From: Gilliamella sp. WF3-4
Lineage (GTDB): Bacteria > Pseudomonadota > Gammaproteobacteria > Enterobacterales > Orbaceae
Assembly: GCF_001690275.1 (NCBI RefSeq)
Contig: NZ_LZGW01000017.1
Coordinates: 124,001-188,000 of the forward strand
DNA length: 64,000 nt
Direction: 5' to 3'
Positions 38,367 to 45,715 of this stretch are shown piece by piece. Both the position numbers and the translations under genes were made by a program. Under the pieces are notes generated by a model. That model worked only from the letters and a program-made list of their open reading frames with translations, had not been told where the DNA came from and did not search any database. Position 1 is the stretch's first letter. Each line of letters begins with the position of its first letter.

Positions 38367-38438
38367 TAGCACAATAAATAGTCTAAAAGGGATTTAAGTT
38401 GTCAGCTATTACATATAACAACAAATCCCATATTTCAA

Positions 38439-38897
38439 CTAATGCAAATCTTTTGCTTCACTTGTGCTACAGGTAAGTGTTCCTTTTTTTCCTTGTTCAT
38501 CTTCAAAATAATCAGCCCAACAACTTTTCATTGATAAATCAATTTTTTTTATTAGCTCAATTCTACTGCCATTATAAGAGCAACTAACATAATAAGGTTC
38601 AACATCAGCTTTAAAATCGACTTCCCATATTAACTCATGTTTCTTACCTTCAACTAATCCTTTTGCTGGTTTTAAACTGACCTTTCTAGAAGGTTTACCG
38701 TGATAAACAATCATGCTACTAAACGATACCGTTAAACTATTTATATCATCAGAAACCTCCCATCCATTAGGCCTGTTTTCAACTTTTTCTTTAACCTTGA
38801 TGTTTTGTGGACAATCAATTTGATAGGCATTAACAAAAAAAACCGCTCCAAACCAAGCTATAATAGCTAGAGTAACACTCAATATTTTCCTTTTCAT
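38439..38897 (-). CDS. STY0301-family secreted protein, copy 1
   Basis: It has 152 residues with a signal peptide (about 1-24, ending FFVNAY). The mature part has CPQNIKVKEKVENRPNGWEV, later VEPYYVSCSYNGSRIELI and MKSCWADYF, ending with a Cys in LTCSTSEAKDLH. The four or five Cys probably form disulfides in the periplasm. This pattern is that of the small STY0301-type proteins of enteric bacteria, whose function is not established. About 80 percent identical to the copy at 39515-39970. It faces thiD and is separated from it by a shared terminator-like hairpin. Confidence 0.75.
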   Translation of the reverse strand: MKRKILSVTLAIIAWFGAVFFVNAYQIDCPQNIKVKEKVENRPNGWEVSDDINSLTVSFSSMIVYHGKPSRKVSLKPAKGLVEGKKHELIWEVDFKADVEPYYVSCSYNGSRIELIKKIDLSMKSCWADYFEDEQGKKGTLTCSTSEAKDLH

Positions 38898-39156
38898 ATT
38901 ATCTATCCTTCTAACAATTACCTATTAATAAAAAGATAAAAGCATTCTAAGATTTCAAAAAATCATGCTAATATCTTAAATAAAAACAATTATAATTATT
39001 TATAAGTCATTAAGCTATTTTCACCATGTTATCTAAATTAAACGAGTTTTTTATTATTTCTGTTTTGGAGTAAGTTTTTAGCAAGGTAGCATGACGGAGA
39101 TATCGCCAAAAAAGCCCTATACCATAAAATAAGACTCATCACTATCATACAAAACT
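38898..39156. other. Intergenic region upstream of STY0301 copy 1, with duplication junction
   Basis: No gene seen. It holds the presumed promoter of copy 1. The junction between the two copies of the 1-kb duplication lies near 39100-39110, shown by AAAAAGCCCT resembling the CAAAGCCCT segment inside thiD (38119-38128). Confidence 0.5.
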
Positions 39157-39324
39157 CAAACTAAAAATATCCACGATACGGATTGTACACACTTTACCAA
39201 AAGTGCAGTATTATTTCCCCAATGTAGCAATCTAGAAGAAGCCATAAAACATTTGCAAGGGGCAATTAATTTAACCATTGGCAAACGTATTGAGCCTACA
39301 CATTATTTTTATCAATGATGGTAA
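39157..39324 (+). pseudogene. Duplicated thiD 3'-end fragment
   Basis: Shared text with the end of thiD: CAAACTAAAAATA (39157-39169 and 38178-38190), then TGCACACT/TGTACACACT, AGAAGAAGCC/AGTAGAAGCC, ATTTGCAAGG and a matching terminal block ending in a stop at the same aligned place (39322-39324). It lacks 21 bases (seven codons) of the original. There is no start codon or kinase core, so it cannot be functional. It marks the second copy of the tandem duplication. Confidence 0.85.
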
Positions 39325-39514
39325 CAAATAAATGATTAGCATTAAGTTGATTTAAGACGTTTTATATAATTCTATGAAAAGTATTATTAGAACATTAAAA
39401 CTTAAATTAAAATAATGTATTGAAAAAATAAACTAGGGTTTAAAATTTTAGTGGGATTTGAGTTATCGGCTATTACATATAACAATACATATAACAACAA
39501 ATCCCATATTTCAA

Positions 39515-39970
39515 CTAATGCAAGTCCTTTGCCTCACTTGTGCTACAGGTAAGTGTCCCTCTTTTTCCTTGCTCATCTTCAAAATAGTCAGCCCAGCAAC
39601 TTTTCATTGATGAATCAATTTTTTTTATTAGCTCAATTCTGCTTGTACTGTAAGCGCAACTAACATAATAAGGTTCAACATCTGTGTGGTAATTAACTTC
39701 CCATATTAACTCATGTTTTTTACCAGCAACCGTTCCTTTTGCTGGTTTTAAAGCACCCATTCTAGAAGGGTTATCGTAATAAACAATCATGCTATGAAAA
39801 GAGCTACTCAGGCTATCTTTATCAGAAACCTCCCATCCATCAGGCCTGTTTTCAACTTCTTCTTTAACTTTGATGTTTTGTGGGCAATCAATCTGATAAG
39901 CATTAACAAAAAAAACCGCACTAAACCAAGCCATAATAGCCACAGTAACACTCAATATTTTACCTTTCAT
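39515..39970 (-). CDS. STY0301-family secreted protein, copy 2
   Basis: It has 151 residues, a paralogue of the protein at 38439-38897. The signal peptide (ending FFVNAY) and all Cys positions are conserved. Differences cluster in the middle (residues about 50-75 and 90-100), while the ends are nearly identical. The reading frame is intact, so both copies may be expressed. The direct repeat ACATATAACA occurs twice just after the stop codon, inside the hairpin region. Function unknown. Confidence 0.75.
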   Translation of the reverse strand: MKGKILSVTVAIMAWFSAVFFVNAYQIDCPQNIKVKEEVENRPDGWEVSDKDSLSSSFHSMIVYYDNPSRMGALKPAKGTVAGKKHELIWEVNYHTDVEPYYVSCAYSTSRIELIKKIDSSMKSCWADYFEDEQGKRGTLTCSTSEAKDLH

Positions 39971-40148
39971 AGTCTATATCCTTTTCACAATAGCTTATTA
40001 ATAAATAGATAAACGCATTCTAGCATTTTCCAAAATATGCTGATACTTTAAACAAATTTTTTGTTATTTCTTTTTTTAAGGTAAAATTTCAGCAAGGTAG
40101 CATAACAAAGATGCCTAAGAAACCTAGTGCTATCAAATATAGAGATAG

Positions 40149-40352
40149 TCAGTTCGCAGTTCCAACAAACTCATAATCAGCCTCATTAATCGCAGTGATA
40201 GCGGCTTCTTGCGTAATGGAACTATTTTCGATAGCAACTTGGCGCTTAGTTAAATCAACGGTCACTTTTGCGTTTGGGTCAATGTCATTAATCGCTTTTG
40301 TTATCATTTTCACACAATGCTGGCAATTCATATTATCGACTATCAATTTCAT
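40149..40352 (-). CDS. Heavy-metal-associated domain protein (CopZ-like metallochaperone)
   Basis: Small cytoplasmic metal carrier, 67 residues from the ATG at 40352, which has GAGAGA nearby upstream. The longer frame to 40397 adds 15 unrelated residues. The HMA motif is MNCQHC (M-x-C-x-x-C) at about residues 8-13, and the chain has the usual beta-alpha-beta-beta-alpha-beta pattern. Members pass Cu(I) or similar ions to a P-type ATPase. None lies beside it, so its partner must be elsewhere. It is next to the end of the tandem duplication. Confidence 0.88.
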   Translation of the reverse strand: MKLIVDNMNCQHCVKMITKAINDIDPNAKVTVDLTKRQVAIENSSITQEAAITAINEADYEFVGTAN

Positions 40353-40494
40353 AAAAATCTCTCTATTCCTAATGTTATTTAATAAACAACCAAACAAAAT
40401 ACCTATTTATAACACTAATTTTATTTGATTACATTTAGTTTTTTTCATAAAGATGATAATATTTACTTCCTTTTTACACTTATAACAAAATATT

Positions 40495-41433
40495 ATGATG
40501 AAAAAAATAAAATATTCTTTATTGTGGATTTGCAGTTTAATCCTTGTTGGCTGTTCTGAACCTAGTTCTATCGAGCGTTGGATTGACAACCCTACTGCTA
40601 ACGAAATAAAAGTCACTATTGATGGTAAAGAATTAACTATTCCAGCCAAATCGGGTGTTAATTATACATTTGAATACGGCAAACATACCTTATCGTATAA
40701 TAATGATGACTTCAATTTTGTTGTAAAACCGGCTCAATTTGGAAAATTAGGTCTTATTAACCCAACACAAAGTAACTATTATTTATACACAGTCATCTAT
40801 TCAACGTCTGAGTTGAATGATGAAGAATACGAAAAGATTTTAAGAGAAAAAAGAGAAATCAATAACATTCCAGCCATTATTGATGGTAAAGCGCAAGAAA
40901 TAGAATTGCCAGCAAAATTAATCAATGATGTATTTATTGAACACAGCCAATATCATTGGGATTATTCTTATGATCAACCTTTTCCAAAAGAAATAACCCA
41001 AGACCTAAAATTGAAGAAAAACCAATCTTATCAAGAACGTTTTAGAAAATTATATCGTGAAAGCGACTTTATTGAATTCTTAAAAGAAGATGAAAAAGAA
41101 GACATTAGCTTCCCTTACAATCCTAAAAAGTTCAGTGAGATAAGCCAATATGTTATTCCTAAGATTGACTTAAATAACATAAAATGCGAAGCAGGTCGTC
41201 AATATATGGAAAGCCTATTAAATGACTGGAATCACCTTATGACATTAAAAGGTAGTGATTTTAAAAAACCATACGACAATTTGGCATCAAATGATGCAAT
41301 GGCTAAAAGTTATCGCTCAAAAGAAAAATGTACAGAAGAAAACGATCCTGAGAAAAGTTACAGTAAAGAATTGGGGAAATTCGTTGATGCTCTTCGAGAT
41401 ACTCGCGATGTTAACTTTTATGTGATCAAATAA
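40495..41433 (+). CDS. Lipoprotein of unknown function
   Basis: It has 312 residues. The signal peptide ends with the lipobox LVGC, so Cys20 should be lipidated. I do not recognise the rest. It starts with a beta-rich stretch (NEIKVTIDGKELTIPAKSG and YGKHTLSYNNDDFNFVV). A charged helical C-terminal half follows, with many Lys and Glu and two Cys (IKCEAGRQY, KEKCTEEN) that may form a disulfide. It could start at either of two adjacent ATGs. It stands alone, with a strong terminator after it. It is probably an accessory gene. Confidence 0.7.
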   Translation: MMKKIKYSLLWICSLILVGCSEPSSIERWIDNPTANEIKVTIDGKELTIPAKSGVNYTFEYGKHTLSYNNDDFNFVVKPAQFGKLGLINPTQSNYYLYTVIYSTSELNDEEYEKILREKREINNIPAIIDGKAQEIELPAKLINDVFIEHSQYHWDYSYDQPFPKEITQDLKLKKNQSYQERFRKLYRESDFIEFLKEDEKEDISFPYNPKKFSEISQYVIPKIDLNNIKCEAGRQYMESLLNDWNHLMTLKGSDFKKPYDNLASNDAMAKSYRSKEKCTEENDPEKSYSKELGKFVDALRDTRDVNFYVIK

Positions 41434-41461
41434 TAGTCCTTGATCATTTTCAAAAAATCGA

Positions 41462-41489
41462 AAAAGAGGTTGCGAAATAACCTCTTTTA
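41462..41489 (+). terminator. Terminator of the 40495-41433 lipoprotein gene
   Basis: Perfect repeat AAAAGAGGTT / AACCTCTTTT with loop GCGAAAT, followed by AAAAAG rather than T. The A-rich and T-rich flanks allow use in either direction. It starts about 28 bases after the stop codon. Confidence 0.7.
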
Positions 41490-42023
41490 AAAAGAGTAAA
41501 ATCATTTTAAACGGTTTTATGCCTCGAGAGCTTACAGACAAGTGTTCTTCCTATTTTTATCTCAAGGATAAAAGGCTAAAATTTTACTTTTTATGTTGTT
41601 TTATTAATTAAAATTCTTCACGCCTACTATTTACATCTTATAAAAAAATAACTATGATACGCACCATTATTAACTGCAAAGGAGAATTGATTATGATTTG
41701 TTTAACTAACCTTTGCAGGCTTATCGCAAAATAATTAAGTAGTAACACTTCTCATTTTTACTTCAATTCATTTTGCTGATCTTAGCCTGCCAATATAACC
41801 TATACCCAATACTTAAAGATAATTTTGCTTTACATTGTTAAAGTAAGCGTTGTTTTGGATTAACAATAATTAACTGTTGTGATCAAATCAATGTTAAGTG
41901 CAAAGCTGAATTTTATATGTATTATTTTAATTTATAACGTTTTTTACATGTAATTTATTCAAAAAATTTGTCTTTATACATCATCAGGGTATAACAATAA
42001 TATTGATTAATATGGATTGATAT
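41490..42023 (+). other. Intergenic region with hairpin-embedded micro-ORF
   Basis: The only structure I see is at 41674-41718: CTGCAAAGG and CCTTTGCAG pair perfectly (nine base pairs) around a 27-base loop. Inside it, AAAGGAG precedes an ATG at 41693 that opens a 13-codon frame, MICLTNLCRLIAK, stopping at 41734. The stem covers part of the ribosome binding site. The rest is AT-rich with no gene and must hold the promoter of rtcB-prfH. Confidence 0.4.
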
Positions 42024-43112
42024 ATGGACAATTCTATACAGGTGCTATCTGACAAAGCATCATATATTGCATCAAAAAACACATGGATTGAAGGCGTGGC
42101 TATTGAACAGCTACTGGCAACCGCTAATTTGCCGAATATGGTTAAAGTTGTGGGCATGCCAGATCTTCATCCGGGAAAAGGCTACCCTATTGGCGCTGCT
42201 TATTTAAGCCGTGAAATCATCTACCCAACTTTAATTGGCAGTGATATTGGTTGTGGTATGGGTTTTTGGCAAACTGAAATCAATATAGCTAAATTGAGTA
42301 TTGATAAATTGGAACGGCAAATTGGTAATATTGATCAGTCAAATACTCATCATAAATACAATCTTGGTACAATTGGTGGTGGTAACCATTTTGCTGAATT
42401 ACAAAAGGTCAGTAAAATTTGTGATGAGTCGTTATTTAATGATTACCAACTCAATGCTAAGAAGTTGTTTTTATTAGTGCACAGTGGTTCAAGAGGATTA
42501 GGTCATGCGATTTTACAAAATCAATTATCGCGTTTTGGTAATCAAGGTTTACTTGAAAACAGTCCTGAAGCATTAGACTATCTAGCTAAGCACGATAACG
42601 CAATAGCATTTGCTAGATTAAATCGTCAAGTTGTCGCTGAAAGATTAATGGCAAACCTAAATACACAAGGGGTTGAAGTGCTAAATGGTTGTCATAATTT
42701 TCTCGAAAAAGTCATGTTGAGTGGTCAGACGTATTGGTTGCATCGTAAAGGCGCCTCTTCAGCAACAGATGAATTAGTGATTGTACCCGGATCGCGTGGG
42801 GATTATAGTTATTTAGTTAAGCCAATACAGCATGAAAATCTTCTTATGTCATTAGCCCATGGTGCGGGGCGTAAATGGCGTCGGGCCGACTGTAAAGGCA
42901 AGTTAGATAACCGCTATTCAATGCAAGAACTTAAACGAACCAAATTGGGGAGCCGTGTCATTTGTGAAGATAGCAGCTTAATTTTTGAAGAGGCGCCACA
43001 AGCTTATAAATCAATTGAGAGTGTAATTGAATCGATGCAACAAGCAAACATTGTTAAAGTGATCGCACAACTTACTCCAATATTGAATTATAAAACACAA
43101 GGAGGTCATTAA
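42024..43112 (+). CDS. rtcB2: RtcB2-type RNA ligase
   Basis: GTP-dependent RNA ligase that joins 2',3'-cyclic or 3'-phosphate ends to 5'-OH ends. It has 362 residues, shorter than the RtcB1 class (about 408). Metal and catalytic parts seen: Asp74/Cys77 in [18 protein letters not shown] (about 118-126), [12 protein letters not shown], and the guanylylated His at about 279 in [10 protein letters not shown]. It ends with one base of overlap into prfH. The rtcB2-prfH pairing is a known ribosome damage system: the ligase reseals 16S rRNA cut in the decoding centre. Confidence 0.92.
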   Translation: MDNSIQVLSDKASYIASKNTWIEGVAIEQLLATANLPNMVKVVGMPDLHPGKGYPIGAAYLSREIIYPTLIGSDIGCGMGFWQTEINIAKLSIDKLERQIGNIDQSNTHHKYNLGTIGGGNHFAELQKVSKICDESLFNDYQLNAKKLFLLVHSGSRGLGHAILQNQLSRFGNQGLLENSPEALDYLAKHDNAIAFARLNRQVVAERLMANLNTQGVEVLNGCHNFLEKVMLSGQTYWLHRKGASSATDELVIVPGSRGDYSYLVKPIQHENLLMSLAHGAGRKWRRADCKGKLDNRYSMQELKRTKLGSRVICEDSSLIFEEAPQAYKSIESVIESMQQANIVKVIAQLTPILNYKTQGGH

Positions 43113-43726
43113 TGGCATTGCTCTTTTTTTCATCTGCCAAAGGGCCTGCTGAATGCACTTTAGCTGTTGCGAAAGCCGTAACGCAATTTCTAAATGAAGC
43201 AAGTAAATTATCAGTAACAACCGAAATAGTCGAAAGCGTATTGGGCGATAAGCCCAATACTTTCCGTTCAGTGCTTATTTCAATTGAAGGCTTACAGTGT
43301 GATCAATTAATACAGCGTTGGCTTGGAACCGTACAATGGATTTGCCAAAGCCCATATCGACCAGCACATAAACGTAAAAATTGGTTTATAGGCATTACCT
43401 GCTTACAAAACCCTTCACAAATAATGGATAGTACTATTGAATTTACGACGATGAAATCATCGGGCGCTGGTGGCCAGCATGTCAACAAAACCGAATCTGC
43501 CGTTCGTGCAACACATATCGCAACGGGTATTAGTGTCAAAGTACAGACCGAACGAAGCCAACATGCCAATAAGCGATTAGCGAAATTATTATTGGTGCAT
43601 AAACTTGCTGAATATGAAAATAATTTACATCAGCAGAATAAAACTATACGCCAGCAATTTCATTACTCAGTACCAAGAGGTAACAGTAGTTTAGTTTTTT
43701 ATGGCAAAGGATTTCATGAAAAATAG
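43112..43726 (+). CDS. prfH: Peptide chain release factor homologue PrfH
   Basis: Release-factor-like protein of 204 residues. The catalytic GGQ is at 120-122 in [17 protein letters not shown]. It lacks the full codon-recognition domain of RF1/RF2. [18 protein letters not shown] and [20 protein letters not shown] match E. coli PrfH. PrfH frees peptides from ribosomes whose decoding centre has been cut, after which RtcB2 can repair them. Its ATG overlaps the rtcB2 stop codon, so the products are made in step. A 12-base-pair hairpin ends the operon. Confidence 0.93.
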   Translation: MALLFFSSAKGPAECTLAVAKAVTQFLNEASKLSVTTEIVESVLGDKPNTFRSVLISIEGLQCDQLIQRWLGTVQWICQSPYRPAHKRKNWFIGITCLQNPSQIMDSTIEFTTMKSSGAGGQHVNKTESAVRATHIATGISVKVQTERSQHANKRLAKLLLVHKLAEYENNLHQQNKTIRQQFHYSVPRGNSSLVFYGKGFHEK

Positions 43727-43736
43727 AGTAACCATA

Positions 43737-43768
43737 TTATGTAGATAACATATTTATTATCTACATAA
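43737..43768 (+). terminator. Hairpin ending the rtcB2-prfH operon
   Basis: Perfect repeat TTATGTAGATAA / TTATCTACATAA with loop CATATTTA, eleven bases after prfH. It has no clear T-tract, so it may be an RNA end stabiliser or a weak terminator. Confidence 0.6.
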
Positions 43769-44081
43769 ATCAATATTTATCATAGAGTAAAGATAGGGTC
43801 GCTACAACATTCTCACATAGTCTTTCCACCTTATCGTTATATAATGCCATTTTGTACAAGGATGGTGTATTTAACTATAGCAAAAAAGCAGACGTATAAT
43901 TTATCCTCTGTTATAATCGCTTTCTTTTTGAACTTAATGCTATGTTTTGAAGTACATTTTAGAATTATTTTAAATCGCCTTAATTTTATCGATTTTTTTT
44001 AGCACAAATAGCAAAAAAAGAATATGTTAATATTTAAGGTTAAAAATTAATAGTTAATCGGCTATTTATTGAAAGGAATTA
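43769..44081. other. Intergenic, AT-rich, nothing further identified
   Basis: I see no coding region, RNA gene or repeat. A TATAAT at 43913-43918 could be a -10 element for the downstream AI-2E-family gene, but no convincing -35 partner stands out. Confidence 0.3.
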
Positions 44082-45119
44082 ATGACCATGATACTTGATA
44101 ATAATCAAAAATTAGGACTTTTTTGTCTTACATTATTTTCTGTTTTTTTCATTATTTTAATGCAAGTTCATTTAATGCCTGCAGTGATTGCAGGTTTATT
44201 AACTTATACCTTAACTCAGAAATTAGATGATTTCTTATCGCGAAAAATGATGCGCTTTAGCCATCGATCAAAATTAGTTTCGGTATTAGTCCTAACGACT
44301 CTGATTATTGGTATTTTTATTGGTGGTTTTTGGTATTTATTTGCTTGGTTTGTTGACATGGCTAAGCATCCTACCGAAACGTTAACAAATATGAAATTAG
44401 TGGTAAACAATGTAATAAATAGTCTTCCACCGAGTATTACTCATTATTTGCCAGATGATTTAGATGAAGTTAAATCCACGATAATGGTTTATCTTAAAGA
44501 TCATATATTCTACCTACAATCTATCATTAAAAAAGTATTTCACGATTTAATCATATTAATTGTGGGAATGATTATTGGGTTAATTCTTGGTTATAAAGAA
44601 AATCAACGTAACGTTGATGACAACAAAGTTGTACAAAGACCACTAACTAAAGCCTTAAAAGCAAGTTTAAACCGATTAGTTGTCGTATTCCAGTATGTTG
44701 CTATGTCACAAGTTGTGATTGCATTATTTAATACAATAATGACGTCTATTTTGTTATTTATTATTCTGCCTGTGTTTGGTATTCATTTACCGTTTAGCAA
44801 AAGTTTAGTCTTAGCCACATTTGTTTTTGGACTTATTCCAATTATTGGAAACTTAATTGTTAACGCATTAATCTTTGTTGTTGCATTTACAGTATCATTC
44901 ACTGTTGCGATGGCGATTATTGTTTATTTAATTTTAATTCATAAAATGGAATATGTACTTAATGCCAAAATAGTTGGAACAAAAATTCATGCAGGCATCT
45001 GTGAATTATTAATTGCGATGTTATTTTTAGAAACACTTTTTGGTGTGATTGGTTTAATCTTTGCACCTATTTTTTATGCATTTATAAAACTATCGTTAAA
45101 AGAGTTGGAAATTATTTAA
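44082..45119 (+). CDS. AI-2E family (PerM/YdiK-like) membrane protein
   Basis: Inner-membrane protein, 345 residues, with about eight membrane helices in the UPF0118/AI-2E exporter arrangement: two helix pairs (to about residue 90), an amphipathic region (95-150), and C-terminal helices. Family text: YVAMSQVVIALFNTIMTSIL, FGLIPIIGNLIVN and IVGTKIHAGICELLIAMLF. Members have been linked to autoinducer-2 export or Na+/H+ exchange. The substrate of this one is unknown. The start has GAAAGGAATTA upstream. It is a single gene. Confidence 0.8.
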   Translation: MTMILDNNQKLGLFCLTLFSVFFIILMQVHLMPAVIAGLLTYTLTQKLDDFLSRKMMRFSHRSKLVSVLVLTTLIIGIFIGGFWYLFAWFVDMAKHPTETLTNMKLVVNNVINSLPPSITHYLPDDLDEVKSTIMVYLKDHIFYLQSIIKKVFHDLIILIVGMIIGLILGYKENQRNVDDNKVVQRPLTKALKASLNRLVVVFQYVAMSQVVIALFNTIMTSILLFIILPVFGIHLPFSKSLVLATFVFGLIPIIGNLIVNALIFVVAFTVSFTVAMAIIVYLILIHKMEYVLNAKIVGTKIHAGICELLIAMLFLETLFGVIGLIFAPIFYAFIKLSLKELEII

Positions 45120-45191
45120 TTTAAATATAATCAATATGTTGCATATTAGCGGTGATTTCATTTACGTAGACAACTATTTACAATAAATCTA

Positions 45192-45466
45192 TTACTGGGT
45201 AATCATATCTCGAATATTACCCAGCATGAATATGCTAACGAATGCCGTATTAATATTCGCATAGAGATATAACGGATATAGTTTGCCTTTCCCAAAAATA
45301 ATATAGTGAAGAGTCGGCAATGCTTCATGATAAAAATAAAAGAGGATTTGAATACAAGAAAAGACAAAACAAGAAAAAACAAGTTAATTGTATCCATAAA
45401 TGAAAAGAAGCCGTTCATTACCAAAGAATAATTAACTATAACGCCTAACAACCCAATAAGGCACAT
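45192..45466 (-). pseudogene. Remnant of a small membrane protein gene, frameshifted
   Basis: The minus strand begins MCLIGLLGVIVNYSLVMNGF at 45466, followed by a hydrophobic stretch. Near 45340 the sensible reading moves to another frame: FYFYHEALPTLHYIIFGKGK, then LYPLYLYANINTAFVSIFML, ending GNIRDMITQ and a stop at 45192. Both parts look like membrane protein, and joined they would give about 90 residues. I do not recognise the family. The first part alone is an 87-codon open frame, which I think is only partly real. Confidence 0.4.
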
Positions 45467-45715
45467 AAATCATATTTGCTTCCTATTGAATACATGTAGC
45501 GTAATTTTCTATACCAAGTGTGAACTCATTATGGCGTATTTATGTGCTAATTTTTAATTTTATCAGTTTGAGCAATAGCTAAACACAAAATGGCTCTATA
45601 TTTTTGAGTCGTATCGGAATGTAAATTTACCCATACAGTAAAATCAGGAAACTAAAAGTAATACTCTATATGCTAGCTAGTTTATTACTTTTGATTCCTG
45701 ACTAAATTGATAATT
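45467..45715 (-). terminator. Intergenic with long inverted repeat after pqqL
   Basis: TCAGGAAACTAAAAGTAATA (45644-45663) pairs with TTACTTTTGATTCCTGA (45685-45701) apart from a small mismatch. This gives a stem of about 16 pairs a few bases after the pqqL stop. On the minus strand it is followed by TTTTACTG. It is probably the terminator of the yddB-yddA-pqqL operon. Nothing else is seen in this gap. Confidence 0.6.

Larger units (their letters stand above)
38120..40115. repeat. Tandem segmental duplication of about 1 kb
   Basis: Two direct copies lie head to tail, about 38120-39105 and 39108-40115. Each holds the 3' end of thiD, a GGGATTT...AAATCCC hairpin, an STY0301-type gene on the minus strand and its upstream region (both copies share AGCAAGGTAGCAT near the far edge). 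The copies are clearly related but diverged, with indels such as a 21-base deletion in the thiD part and about 120 extra bases before the gene in copy 2. The duplication is therefore not recent. Confidence 0.85.

Noticed and set aside
40407-40649. 80-codon minus-strand frame overlapping the lipoprotein start
   Set aside because: It is antisense to the lipoprotein signal peptide and lacks homology or a ribosome binding site.
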